From: JBBQZU01 sp038207425
GTDB taxonomy: Bacteria > Bacteroidota > Bacteroidia > Flavobacteriales_D > Cryomorphaceae
Direction of reading: 5' to 3'
DNA: 64,000 bases
NCBI GenBank assembly: GCA_038207425.1
Contig: JBBQZU010000003.1
Span: forward strand, 142,663-206,662
The notes below the pieces were generated by a model that saw only the letters and a list, made by a program, of their open reading frames with translations, was not told where the DNA came from and ran no database searches. The position numbers and the translations under genes were made by a program. Positions within the stretch are counted from its first letter, which is position 1. The number at the start of each line of letters is the position of its first letter. Shown here piece after piece: positions 8,342-17,340 of this stretch.

Positions 8342-11300
8342 TTATGCTTCTTCAGGTTCTTCGAGACTTGTACCTGTTCTACTTGTAAAATCTGAAACCA
8401 AAGGTGCCGCAATATAAAGCGAAGAGTATGTTCCTACCACAATGCCTATCATAAGAGCAAAAATGAAGCCTCTGACAGACTCGCCGCCAAAAATAAACAC
8501 AACTAAAAGCACTACAAATGTGGTCATCGAAGTATTGAGTGTTCGAGACAAAGTACTGTTCAGTGCCTTATTAATTACTGAACTGACATTTTCCTTACGA
8601 TGTTCTTTTAGGTATTCCCTGATTCGATCAAATACAATCACGGTATCGTTGATAGAATAACCCACTACCGTAAGAATTGCTGCAATGAATGCCTGATCAA
8701 TCTCAAGTGAAAATGGAAGGAAACCGTGGAAAAGGGCAAAAATCCCCAGCACTATAAAAACGTCGTGAAGGAGAGCTACGATAGCACCTACTCCGAACTG
8801 CCACTTCTTAAATCGGAAAACGATATATGCAAAAATGATCAGCAAAGAGAAGAATACAGCACTCGAAGAGGAAGTAGCAAAGTCATCAGAAATTGATGGG
8901 TCTACTTTTCTTGACTCAACCAATTCATAAGGATCATTGAGTTTATCAAGACCTGCAGTTAGGGCATCTTCTACGATGCGGTCAGCATCTTGACTGTCAT
9001 CATCAACCAAAAATTTTGTAGTGATTTTCACTTGATTTGATGCTCCTAAGGTTTTTACTTCAGGCGGGATTCCAGTGCCACCTTCTGTAATAAAGGTTGT
9101 ACTAAGCGTAGAGCGGACATCATCAATTGAAACGGATTTATCAAACTTTACAGTATATGTGCGACCTCCTGTAAAATCAACACCAAAATTCAAACCTCGG
9201 GTGAAAAGCCCAACAATACCCAAAACAATTAATGCAGTTGAAATACCATAGGCTATCTTCCTTCTGGAAATAAACTTAAAGCTGTTGTTCACCAAAATGT
9301 TCTTTGACCAACTACGATAGAAAGTCAAATTATCTGACTTTTTCATACGGGCATCAATAATGAGCCTCGTAATAAAAATAGCAGAGAAAAGAGATGTGAA
9401 AATACCTATGATCAAAGTTGTGGCAAATCCTTTTATCGGCCCAGTGCCAAATGATACCAAGACAATTGCAATAAGCAATGTTGTAAGGTTGGCATCAATA
9501 ATCGAAGAGTAAGCCTTACTGTAACCTTCTTTTATCGCAGCCTTTATGCCACGTCCTTGGCGCAGCTCTTCACGAATACGTTCAAATATAAGTACGTTGG
9601 CATCCACTGCCATACCGATGGTGAGAACAATACCCGCTAAGCCAGGCAATGTCAATGCTGCCTGTATTGAAGCAAGTGCCCCAATAAGGAAGAAAAGATT
9701 TACCATCAGGGCAATATCGGAAACGAGTCCCGCACCGCGATAATAAAAGTACATATAGAAGAGTATCACAACCAAGGCGATGACTAGAGATGTTAGGCCA
9801 TCTTCAATATTCTTTTGACCTAGTGAAGGTCCTACAATCGCTTCATCTACTATATTGGCAGGGGCAGGCAACGCTCCAGCTTTCAGGAGATTAGAGAGGT
9901 CAAGAGCTTCCTGAATTTGCTCTGTGCGTGTACCACCACCCATTGAAATAACTGATTGGCCAGTTGGAATCTCACTTTGTACAGTTGGTGCTGAGTATAC
10001 GTATTGATCGAGAACAATAGCTACAGTGCGTTTTGGTGTAAGTGATGATGCAGCAGCAGTAATTTCCTTCCATTTTCGTGCTCCATCCGCATTCATACTC
10101 ATTGACACCTCAACCTGTCCCGCAGGATTGTAGGTCTGTGAAGCATCAGTAATTGATGCTCCATCGAGCGGAGCCTTACCGTTACGGGTGTCGACCTTAA
10201 TTGCGTGTAGTCGCATAAGATTACCCGAACGGCTATCGGGCTTCGCTGACCAAAGCAGCAATAAATCGCCAGGCAAAATTGCCTGAACTTCTTTTTCAGC
10301 AAGCATTCTGTTCACCTCAGAAGTATCGCTAAGCTGAGCAAATCCAACTGTAGAGCCTTCAAATGGCTGACCATTCTCACTAATTGCCGGATTAAGTTTA
10401 GCCAATAGCGGAACTCGCTTACGTTGCTCTGCTTCGCTGATTTCGTCTTCTACGGCTGTTTCGGCGCTATCGCCTTCAAGATTCGCATTTAGAAGCTCCT
10501 CTTCGGTTTGAGGTGCATCGACATTTGAACTGTCGACAAATTGAAGAGCTTCAGCTACGGTAGAGTCTTGAACAGCAGCTTGCTGAGCAATCGTGTCACT
10601 AAGTTCAGGATAATACTTCTCACTTAAAAGCTGGTTTGCCTGATAAATATAATTTAGAACTTCTGACGCTTCATATGTATTCCAAAACTCCAGATTTGCA
10701 GTACTCTTAAGTTGTTTTCTAACGCGCTCCTTATCTTTAATACCTGGCAGTTCAATCAATATCCTGCCTGTGAACTGCTGCTTCTGTATAGTTGGTTGTG
10801 TTACCCCGAACTTATCGATACGGGTTCTGAGAATCTTTTCAGTGTTGTTAATGGCAACTTGTGCTTCTTCACGTAACTTATCCAAAATTTCTTCATTTGA
10901 TGCTTCTCTTGGAAAACGGTCTTTATTATCGCGGCTATGAAAAAGAGTTGCCATTTTGGTATCAGGCAATCTTTTCTCCCAAGCCTTGCCAAAAAGCGAA
11001 ACGAAATCATCTTGCGACTGCTTGCGAAGCTCTTTGGCGTCAGACACAACTGCAAGCAACTGTTCGTTACGGGCATTGTTGCTTAAGTTTATAATTAGAT
11101 CAGGAATAGAAACTTCGAGCGTAACACTCATTCCACCTGCAAGGTCAAGGCCCAAGTTAATCTGCTTTGATTTAGCTTCCTGATAGGTATATCCAAATAA
11201 TGGATAAATAGAAGTATTGGAATTTCTGTTCAAAAAATCTGCCTTGAACCTATCACGAAGTGTAAATTCGTTTAGCATATCCAATTGACCATCAGCGGCC

Positions 11301-11440
11301 ACTACGGAATCTACCTTGAGAGCTGCATAATCGTCAGCTTTCTTTTCGAAATTTGAAGTTACAAATGAGAAAGATATCTGGAAGAGACAGGCCAATGCCA
11401 GCAATAATGTGAAAAGCCAAATGGCGCCTTTGTTTTGCAT
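8342..11440 (-). CDS. secDF: Protein translocase subunit SecDF (fused)
   Basis: This 1032-residue inner-membrane fusion uses the proton-motive force to help Sec-exported proteins leave the translocon on the periplasmic side. The SecD half opens with one membrane helix and LGLDLAGGMSVTLEV (about 96-110). Its membrane motif AVDANVLIFERIREE lies near 610-625. The SecF half starts with NFGVDFTGGR near 750 and has SINDTVIVFDRIREYLKEH near 930. Twelve membrane segments are expected. Between the early P1 region and the SecD core lies an acidic, low-complexity stretch (about 275-360), which I believe is usual in Bacteroidota fusions. A TATATTTG element and a strong terminator make it a single-gene unit. 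Confidence 0.97.
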   Translation of the reverse strand: MQNKGAIWLFTLLLALACLFQISFSFVTSNFEKKADDYAALKVDSVVAADGQLDMLNEFTLRDRFKADFLNRNSNTSIYPLFGYTYQEAKSKQINLGLDLAGGMSVTLEVSIPDLIINLSNNARNEQLLAVVSDAKELRKQSQDDFVSLFGKAWEKRLPDTKMATLFHSRDNKDRFPREASNEEILDKLREEAQVAINNTEKILRTRIDKFGVTQPTIQKQQFTGRILIELPGIKDKERVRKQLKSTANLEFWNTYEASEVLNYIYQANQLLSEKYYPELSDTIAQQAAVQDSTVAEALQFVDSSNVDAPQTEEELLNANLEGDSAETAVEDEISEAEQRKRVPLLAKLNPAISENGQPFEGSTVGFAQLSDTSEVNRMLAEKEVQAILPGDLLLLWSAKPDSRSGNLMRLHAIKVDTRNGKAPLDGASITDASQTYNPAGQVEVSMSMNADGARKWKEITAAASSLTPKRTVAIVLDQYVYSAPTVQSEIPTGQSVISMGGGTRTEQIQEALDLSNLLKAGALPAPANIVDEAIVGPSLGQKNIEDGLTSLVIALVVILFYMYFYYRGAGLVSDIALMVNLFFLIGALASIQAALTLPGLAGIVLTIGMAVDANVLIFERIREELRQGRGIKAAIKEGYSKAYSSIIDANLTTLLIAIVLVSFGTGPIKGFATTLIIGIFTSLFSAIFITRLIIDARMKKSDNLTFYRSWSKNILVNNSFKFISRRKIAYGISTALIVLGIVGLFTRGLNFGVDFTGGRTYTVKFDKSVSIDDVRSTLSTTFITEGGTGIPPEVKTLGASNQVKITTKFLVDDDSQDADRIVEDALTAGLDKLNDPYELVESRKVDPSISDDFATSSSSAVFFSLLIIFAYIVFRFKKWQFGVGAIVALLHDVFIVLGIFALFHGFLPFSLEIDQAFIAAILTVVGYSINDTVIVFDRIREYLKEHRKENVSSVINKALNSTLSRTLNTSMTTFVVLLVVFIFGGESVRGFIFALMIGIVVGTYSSLYIAAPLVSDFTSRTGTSLEEPEEA

Positions 11441-11471
11441 TTGTGCAGTGTTACGATTTTTTTTCGAGCCG

Positions 11472-11479
11472 CAAATATA
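11472..11479 (-). promoter_or_regulatory. Probable promoter of secDF
   Basis: TATATTTG on the minus strand fits TAnnTTTG. A TTGG lies 19 nt further upstream, at the -33 spacing seen in Bacteroidota. The leader to the ATG at 11440 is about 31 nt. Confidence 0.65.
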
Positions 11480-11577
11480 GACTATAAAGTATAATTTCCC
11501 AACCTGCCTTCAGAATCGTGAATGATAATTTAAAATATTGTTTTTCATATAATTACAATCATAGTAGACTTTGGCAA

Positions 11578-13848
11578 ATGGGGATTACGGGTCTTGGTTG
11601 TATATATAAAGTGATATCTTTATCGAAAAACTGCTTCATTTTGTTCCGACTACTTGTAATACTGCTCATTTCTGCTTCAGCAAGCGCTCAATTTGTAGTG
11701 AGCCCTTCCAATTTCATACCGGTAAACCACGGCAATGCCACCCAGATGCGAAATCCATGGACGGGTGGCATAAACGCCGTTCACGTTTCTACATTTGATA
11801 TTAATTCTTCCGGCAACAATCAGGATCTGTTCATTTTTGATAAAGCAGGAAATAGAATTCTTGTTTTTGAAGCTGTTATGGAAAACGGGCTCAGAAAGTT
11901 CAATTTCAAACCGGCAATGGATGCAAGTTTTCCAATAGCTAGGGATTGGGCGCTGATGAGAGATTTTGATTGCAATGGGCAAAAAGATTTTTTCACATAC
12001 AGCACATTGGGAGGTTCGTTCAGTGCTTACCGCAATATTTCTTCGATAGGCGGGCCTCTTCAATTTGAGTTGGAAACAGATATGATATTAAGCTTGTATG
12101 AATTCACATCAAGTTCGTTCACCAGCAATATTTACGTAAGTACTCAAGACGTACCCGCAATCGTAGATTTCGATGGTGATGGTGACTTGGATATTCTCAC
12201 TTTCTCGGTAGGAGGTACTTCATTGGAATTCCATGAGAATTTTAGCACAGATGAATCGGGAAATTGTTCCTTGCAGTCATTTAAACTTCGCAACCGATGT
12301 TATGGTCAGTTTTCGGAAGCGAGCGAGAATAATTCAATAGTACTTGGCAACCCTTGCTCATTTAATGTAGTAAATCCAAAATCGGGAGAGCGACATATTG
12401 GCTCTACAATATTTACACTTGACGGAAATAGCGACGGACTGCAAGATGTTGTCTTGGGCGATGTAACCTTTGGTAATTTGACCTTTCTGGAAAACAGCCA
12501 TGGTGTGCTTGGTATGGACAGTATGGTTAGTGTATCGCCCAATTTTCCAGCCAATATTGGAAATCTGGCTGTTGACATTGATAATTTTCCAGCGGCATTT
12601 TACGAAGATGTAAGTGGTGACGGGGTAAAAGACCTTCTTGCAACCACCAATAACAACTCCTTTTCTGAAAATAAACAATCAGTATGGTATTACAAGAACA
12701 CCGGCACCGATAACTCACCCAATTTCGAATTTATTCAGAAGGATTTTCTGCAGGATGAAATGATCGATCTTGGAGAGTATACTTCTGTGGCTTTTTTCGA
12801 TTACAACGGCGATGGTTTAGATGATATGGTGATTGGAAGCAGAGGTGAATTTCTGGGCCTGGAACTCTATAAACCGGTTCTGGCCTTATATGTAAATATC
12901 GGCACAGCTAACGAACCTTATTTTCAGGAAACTGACACCGACTGGCTTCAAATTCAATTACTTGACATTGGCACTTACCCGCACTGTACGTTTGGTGATT
13001 TGGATGGCGATGGCGATACTGACCTGATAGTGGGCGACCTTTCGGGTAGGCTAAACCTTTTTACAAATACAGCCGGCCTTGGCAATACCGCAAATTTAGA
13101 ATTGAGCGGTTTTGTGCAAGCCGATGCACTGACAGTGGATGTAGGACAGCAAAGTACACCTCAACTTTTCGATCTTGATGGCGACGGATTACTGGACCTG
13201 ATTGTAGGAGAACGCTTGGGAAATCTAAATTTTTACAAAAATATCGGCTCAGCTCAGAATCCAGTTTTCACGCTAATCAATGAAAATCTGGGAGGTGTGA
13301 ATACTACAGAACCGGAATTTTTTATTGGCAGCAGCGCACCCCATTTCTACACCTTTGCAGGGCAAACTTACTTGCTTAGTGGAGCAGAGTCAGGCCGTGT
13401 GTTTCTCTATGGAAATATAGAAGGCAATACATCTGGAACTTTTGAATTGGTTAGCTCTGAAGCATTTAGTGTTCGTGCGGGCAACCGAAGCAGGCCATGG
13501 GTAACCGACCTTAACAATGATGGAGTGCCCGATATTTTCACAGGCTGCATTGGTGGGGGAGTGCTTTACTATGAAGGGCAATATATCATAAGCGCCTCCG
13601 GCAACGGTGTGAGGAATACTAAATTAAAGGTGTATCCCAACCCGGCTGATGATGATCTATTGATACAATGGCTTGGCCTTACGGCAAAAACTGCTTCATA
13701 CAAAATATATGATCTTGGTGGCCGGATAGTAAGTCAAGGTGCGGCCCATGGCACACAGATAAATGTAGCACATTTAAATTCAGGAGTTTATATTCTTGAA
13801 ATCATCGAAGCCAACTACTCCGGCAAATGTCTTTGGGTAAAAAAATAG
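11578..13848 (+). CDS. Secreted FG-GAP/VCBS repeat protein with T9SS type A sorting domain
   Basis: The protein has about 756 residues from the ATG at 11578. A GTG at 11611 would give a cleaner signal peptide (hydrophobic core FILFRLLVILLISASASAQ), and the frame is open back to a GTG at 11518, so the start is uncertain. At least seven Ca-binding loops of the DxDGDGxxD type recur (for example DFDGDGDLD, DYNGDGLDD, DLDGDGDTD, DLDGDGLLD), as in FG-GAP beta-propellers. The last 75 residues begin KVYPNPADDDLLIQW and end GKCLWVKK, a T9SS type A signal that directs export through the outer membrane and surface attachment or release. The ligand is unknown. It lies between secDF and mdh on the opposite strand. 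Confidence 0.85.
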   Translation: MGITGLGCIYKVISLSKNCFILFRLLVILLISASASAQFVVSPSNFIPVNHGNATQMRNPWTGGINAVHVSTFDINSSGNNQDLFIFDKAGNRILVFEAVMENGLRKFNFKPAMDASFPIARDWALMRDFDCNGQKDFFTYSTLGGSFSAYRNISSIGGPLQFELETDMILSLYEFTSSSFTSNIYVSTQDVPAIVDFDGDGDLDILTFSVGGTSLEFHENFSTDESGNCSLQSFKLRNRCYGQFSEASENNSIVLGNPCSFNVVNPKSGERHIGSTIFTLDGNSDGLQDVVLGDVTFGNLTFLENSHGVLGMDSMVSVSPNFPANIGNLAVDIDNFPAAFYEDVSGDGVKDLLATTNNNSFSENKQSVWYYKNTGTDNSPNFEFIQKDFLQDEMIDLGEYTSVAFFDYNGDGLDDMVIGSRGEFLGLELYKPVLALYVNIGTANEPYFQETDTDWLQIQLLDIGTYPHCTFGDLDGDGDTDLIVGDLSGRLNLFTNTAGLGNTANLELSGFVQADALTVDVGQQSTPQLFDLDGDGLLDLIVGERLGNLNFYKNIGSAQNPVFTLINENLGGVNTTEPEFFIGSSAPHFYTFAGQTYLLSGAESGRVFLYGNIEGNTSGTFELVSSEAFSVRAGNRSRPWVTDLNNDGVPDIFTGCIGGGVLYYEGQYIISASGNGVRNTKLKVYPNPADDDLLIQWLGLTAKTASYKIYDLGGRIVSQGAAHGTQINVAHLNSGVYILEIIEANYSGKCLWVKK

Positions 13849-13868
13849 GCCCCTAATGCAGGAGCCTA
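13838..13868 (-). terminator. Intrinsic terminator of mdh, overlapping the end of the convergent gene
   Basis: On the minus strand, ATAGGC (13863-13868) pairs with GCCTAT (13845-13850), with further pairing inside the loop, then a T-tract at 13838-13845. The distal arm contains the stop codon of the convergent FG-GAP gene, so both genes share these bases. Confidence 0.75.
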
Positions 13869-13892
13869 TCAAATTAAGATATGTTGGTGCGG

Positions 13893-14834
13893 TTATACCG
13901 ACATCAAATTCATATTATCAAATACATCCATCACTTCCTTCACGGAATTTGCTGAAGCATAGAGAAGTTCTTTCTCCTGATCATTGAGTTGAAGCTCTAT
14001 AATTTGCTCTATCCCGTTTTTGCCAAGTCGGGTCGGAACTCCAAGATAGATATCCTTTAGGCCATATTGACCTTGCAACCATGCGCATACTGGGAAAATT
14101 CGTTTTTGATCCCGCACCACAGCTTCCGCCATTTGAGCGGCAGCAGCTCCCGGTGCATACCATGCTGAAGTACCAAGAAGGTTAACAATTTCGCCACCGC
14201 CTTTTTTAGTTCGGTCTATGATGGCATCCAGTCTGTCTTTTGCAATAAGCTCCATAACAGGTATTCCGGCTACGGTAGTGTACCTTGGTAGCGGCACCAT
14301 AGTGTCACCATGACCTCCCATCAGCACCGCTTGTATGTCTTTCGGCGACACATTAAGCTCCATAGCAAGGAATGAACGGTAACGCGCAGTGTCAAGAACA
14401 CCTGCCATACCGAATACCTTTGAAGAATCAACTTTCGCAGTGAGGTAAGCCGCATAAGTCATTACATCAAGAGGATTGCTTACTATAATTATTTTGGCAT
14501 TGGGCGAATACTTGATTGCACTCTCCGTAACACTCTTTACAATTCCGGCATTGGTAGCTATTAAATCATCACGGCTCATACCCGGTTTTCGTGGCAGGCC
14601 TGAAGTAATAATCACCACCTCAGAGCCGGCCGTGCGCGCGTAGTCATTTGTAACCCCAACTACACGGCTATCATAAAGATTAATTGGTGAGGTTTCCCAA
14701 ATATCAAGCGCTTTGCCTTCGGCGAAGCCTTCTTTAATGTCGAGCAATACCACTTCATTGGCAAGCTCATGGTGGGCCATAACGTTGGCGCAGGTAGCTC
14801 CAACATTTCCGGCACCTATTACAGTAATTTTCAT
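13893..14834 (-). CDS. mdh: Malate dehydrogenase
   Basis: This 313-residue NAD-dependent enzyme interconverts malate and oxaloacetate in the TCA cycle. The N-terminus carries the Rossmann motif GAGNVGATCA (residues 7-16). GLPRKPGMSRDDL (about 79-91) holds the mobile-loop arginines that select malate over lactate. VSNPLDVMTY (about 118-127) and the catalytic-histidine block MGGHGDTMVPL (about 172-182) are intact. It is of the LDH-like MDH type that is common in Bacteroidota. A TATATTTG element lies 32 nt upstream and a terminator 24 nt downstream, so the gene is monocistronic. Confidence 0.96.
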   Translation of the reverse strand: MKITVIGAGNVGATCANVMAHHELANEVVLLDIKEGFAEGKALDIWETSPINLYDSRVVGVTNDYARTAGSEVVIITSGLPRKPGMSRDDLIATNAGIVKSVTESAIKYSPNAKIIIVSNPLDVMTYAAYLTAKVDSSKVFGMAGVLDTARYRSFLAMELNVSPKDIQAVLMGGHGDTMVPLPRYTTVAGIPVMELIAKDRLDAIIDRTKKGGGEIVNLLGTSAWYAPGAAAAQMAEAVVRDQKRIFPVCAWLQGQYGLKDIYLGVPTRLGKNGIEQIIELQLNDQEKELLYASANSVKEVMDVFDNMNLMSV

Positions 14835-14866
14835 GGCGTAAGAATTGTTTCGATAATTAAACGCGG

Positions 14867-14874
14867 CAAATATA
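14867..14874 (-). promoter_or_regulatory. Probable -7 promoter element of mdh
   Basis: TATATTTG on the minus strand is identical to the secDF element and fits TAnnTTTG. It lies 32 nt upstream of the mdh ATG. Confidence 0.6.
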
Positions 14875-15069
14875 GGCTATGAAAATCACATGATTCAGAT
14901 AATTCTTAATGGATTGTTTTGCCAAGCAATATTTTTGCTCCAATCACCTCAATATTCGAATTAGTGTATATTTAGCGCTGCCAAAACTAGATTAACCATC
15001 TTGAAGTAACCCATTTTATAAAAGATTACCTACATAGTGGCAACCACACCCAAATAGCCCGTCTAAGAA

Positions 15070-15666
15070 GTGCTTAGTGCAAACAACATTAGCGAAGAAC
15101 AGCTTAAAACACTGATTGATGGCTGCTTACGAAATAGCAGAAAAAGCCAGGAGACGGTATACAAGATGTTTTACGGTAAAATGATGTCAGTCTGCCGTCG
15201 TTATACCAAAAACGACGACGAAGCAAAAGATATGCTTCAAGATGGTTTCATAAAGTTGTTTAAAAACATTGAAAGGTTTAACTTTCAGGGTTCTTTTGAA
15301 GGCTGGGTGAGGCGGATAATAGTAAATACCGCCATTGACCACATCAGGAAATCAAAACATGATTATCTCCTGATGAATGAAAATCAGTCGATTGAAGACT
15401 TTGAAGATAGCCTGAAAGAAGAAGTTGACGTTGAAGATGATAATGATCTGGACCTAAACGTAGGTGATGTGAGGTTGGCGATGGACAAGTTGTCAGCAGC
15501 ATACAAGACGGTTTTTAACCTGTATGTTTTTGAAAATTACTCACACCAGCAAATTGCAGAAACTCTTGGAATAAACATTGGAACGAGCAAATCGAATCTC
15601 GCAAAAGCCCGAGCCAATTTGAGGAAAATATTGAGTACCGATTTAAAGAAGAAATATGGACAATAA
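15070..15666 (+). CDS. ECF-type RNA polymerase sigma factor
   Basis: This 198-residue protein has only sigma regions 2 and 4, as ECF sigma factors do. Region 2 spans about 22-95, with DDEAKDMLQDGFIKLFKNI for core binding and GSFEGWVRRIIVNTAIDHIR for -10 recognition. Region 4 spans about 140-195, with a helix-turn-helix in YSHQQIAETLGINIGTSKSN. An acidic linker (DVEDDNDLDLNVGD) joins them. The start is a GTG at 15070, since a stop lies two codons upstream and the next ATG would cut into region 2. The last 11 bases overlap the next gene, the usual arrangement for a sigma factor and its membrane anti-sigma partner. Target promoters are not known. Confidence 0.93.
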   Translation: MLSANNISEEQLKTLIDGCLRNSRKSQETVYKMFYGKMMSVCRRYTKNDDEAKDMLQDGFIKLFKNIERFNFQGSFEGWVRRIIVNTAIDHIRKSKHDYLLMNENQSIEDFEDSLKEEVDVEDDNDLDLNVGDVRLAMDKLSAAYKTVFNLYVFENYSHQQIAETLGINIGTSKSNLAKARANLRKILSTDLKKKYGQ

Positions 15667-16882
15667 ACTGAGCTCATTTGAGAGAAACCTCAGAGAAACC
15701 TACGAACAGTACGAGACGCCTTACAACGAATCGCACTGGAGTGATCTGGAAAAAGAACTGGACATCGCAGCACCGACTGCATTTAAATACTTCAGTAGCA
15801 TTACCACAGGTATTGCCGCTACTGGTTTAGTATTTATTATGATGCTGTTCTTTTTCTCTGATGTAGACAAATACCCTAACGGCCAGAATCAGATTGCAGA
15901 AGTTGAAGTAATATCAGACAGTACTTCTTCTAAAGGTGATCCCAAAGTGGAAATTTCTGCAGTCGAACCCAAAGTAGATTCAGATGAATTGCATACGGCT
16001 ATGGAAAAGTCATCTGTTCAAAACATTGAACCAGAAGTTCAAAAAGCTAAAAGTAGCCCTGCTCCAGTTGGTAAATCAAATATTGAGAAAGTTGCAAAAA
16101 CTACAGCAAAGAACAGTTCAGATAAAATTGCTGAAACCCCTGTTTCCAATGCTGCCGGTGATAAGTTGATTAGATCAGGCTGTACTGGTTTTACCATACA
16201 ATTTGAAGCCGGGGAAGAATATGGCAAGGAAGCCAAATATCTTTGGAACTTTGGTGACGGCTACTTCAGTAATGAGAAAAATCCCGCCCACACTTTCAAC
16301 AGGGCCGGAACCTTTGATGTGTCGCTTTCAGTAACTTCATATTCTACCGGAAAGATCACTTCAAATATGGTTCAAGGCATGATTCACGTAGTAGAGGCAC
16401 CTACTGCCAAAATTGAAGTTGAATTAAACAGCCCAGATCAGCTCATCTTCAAAAATAAAAGTTACAGAGCAACGGATATTGAGTGGTTGGTAAATAATAA
16501 AGTACAAAAAACTGGCAGTGACCTCTCACTAAATTTAGCTGACAATACCCACTTCGAGCTACAACTTGCTGCTTATAGTAAGGTAGGTTGCACAGACACT
16601 CTATTTGCATTGGTCGAAAACCATCAGAATTCAAAGATGCTCCCTGCCCAGTTTAGCCCGGAAATATTCAATTCGTTTGATGCCAGCAATTACTTCACAT
16701 CAGGCGAAATAATTGGGTTCAAAGTGTTTGACAAAGTAAGCGGCAAAATGGTGCATCAGCATGTAGCGAAAGATCTTCAGAAAGAACCTGCCCTTGCCCC
16801 TGGGAAGTCATACCGATGGGTTTGTGCAGTTCTAAAGGAATCGATCTACAGCGTTCACTCGGGCGAATTTGATGTAAAATAA
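15656..16882 (+). CDS. Putative anti-sigma factor with periplasmic PKD repeats and a CHU_C-like end
   Basis: This 408-residue protein is probably translationally coupled to the sigma gene by an 11-bp overlap. A cytoplasmic segment of about 45 residues (FERNLRETYEQYETPYNESH) would hold the sigma factor. One membrane helix follows (46-68), then a polar, charged linker (70-170). The periplasmic part has a PKD fold (172-246, with YLWNFGDGYFSNEKNPAHTF), a second PKD-like unit (248-320, starting PTAKIEVELNS) and a final block (328-408). That block opens LPAQFSPE and continues GFKVFDKVSGKMVHQ and SYRWVCAVLKE. The order and these motifs resemble the PKD-CHU_C ends of the adhesins encoded downstream. 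The anti-sigma role is inferred from position and topology. No recognisable anti-sigma domain such as a ZAS motif is visible. Confidence 0.7.
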   Translation: MDNKLSSFERNLRETYEQYETPYNESHWSDLEKELDIAAPTAFKYFSSITTGIAATGLVFIMMLFFFSDVDKYPNGQNQIAEVEVISDSTSSKGDPKVEISAVEPKVDSDELHTAMEKSSVQNIEPEVQKAKSSPAPVGKSNIEKVAKTTAKNSSDKIAETPVSNAAGDKLIRSGCTGFTIQFEAGEEYGKEAKYLWNFGDGYFSNEKNPAHTFNRAGTFDVSLSVTSYSTGKITSNMVQGMIHVVEAPTAKIEVELNSPDQLIFKNKSYRATDIEWLVNNKVQKTGSDLSLNLADNTHFELQLAAYSKVGCTDTLFALVENHQNSKMLPAQFSPEIFNSFDASNYFTSGEIIGFKVFDKVSGKMVHQHVAKDLQKEPALAPGKSYRWVCAVLKESIYSVHSGEFDVK

Positions 16883-16929
16883 TCAGACCTTTCGGCTCCA
16901 AGATCAAGAAGCCAAATCAACAGAATAGA

Positions 16930-16968
16930 AGCGCCACAACTTATATAAGTGTGGCGCTTTTTAATTTT
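16930..16968 (+). terminator. Intrinsic terminator of the sigma/anti-sigma operon
   Basis: AGCGCCAC pairs with GTGGCGCT across an inner helix (ACTTA with TAAGT, one bulge), followed by TTTTTAATTTT. It ends the sigma/anti-sigma unit about 50 nt after the stop. Confidence 0.85.
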
Positions 16969-17294
16969 AGATATCTGTCAAGAATTAAAATCTACTCTGG
17001 CAAGAATCGCGCTTATAAATTGGCATGCCTTTGATTCCTATATGATCAAATAGCATTTGAGAATTAATAAATTCGGTGAATACCGAGCATTCTATTTTAC
17101 CCTCTCAAATATTCTATCAATAATACTAGCACAGATTATTATACTGAGTTTGAGCACAACATTGGAACAAGTAAAATTGATGTCAAACCCATACTTAAAT
17201 TGTTGAAATCTCAAGGGCAACTTAATAGGATACCACGCGTCATAAGGCTATAAATAAACCAAAGTTTGAATGAGGCAATGCAGGGTAGTATTTC
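16969..17294 (+). other. AT-rich intergenic region upstream of the adhesin operon
   Basis: No gene, tRNA or repeat is visible here. It separates the sigma operon terminator from the adhesin operon promoter. A 58-codon open stretch (17080-17253) has no start codon and no recognisable protein. Confidence 0.5.
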
Positions 17295-17302
17295 TATCTT
17301 TG
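17295..17302 (+). promoter_or_regulatory. Probable -7 promoter element of the CHU_C adhesin operon
   Basis: TATCTTTG fits the housekeeping consensus TAnnTTTG and lies 38 nt before the ATG at 17341. No TTTG is found at the -33 distance. This supports the chosen start over an open-frame TTG at 17266, which would precede the promoter. Confidence 0.55.
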
Positions 17303-17340
17303 TCCGTTGTCGTATTTTGAAAGATCATTTTTTAACCACC

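Noticed and set aside
17080..17253. 58-codon open stretch upstream of the adhesin operon
   Set aside because: It has no start codon and no recognisable protein motif, and it lies in AT-rich sequence where such stretches occur by chance.
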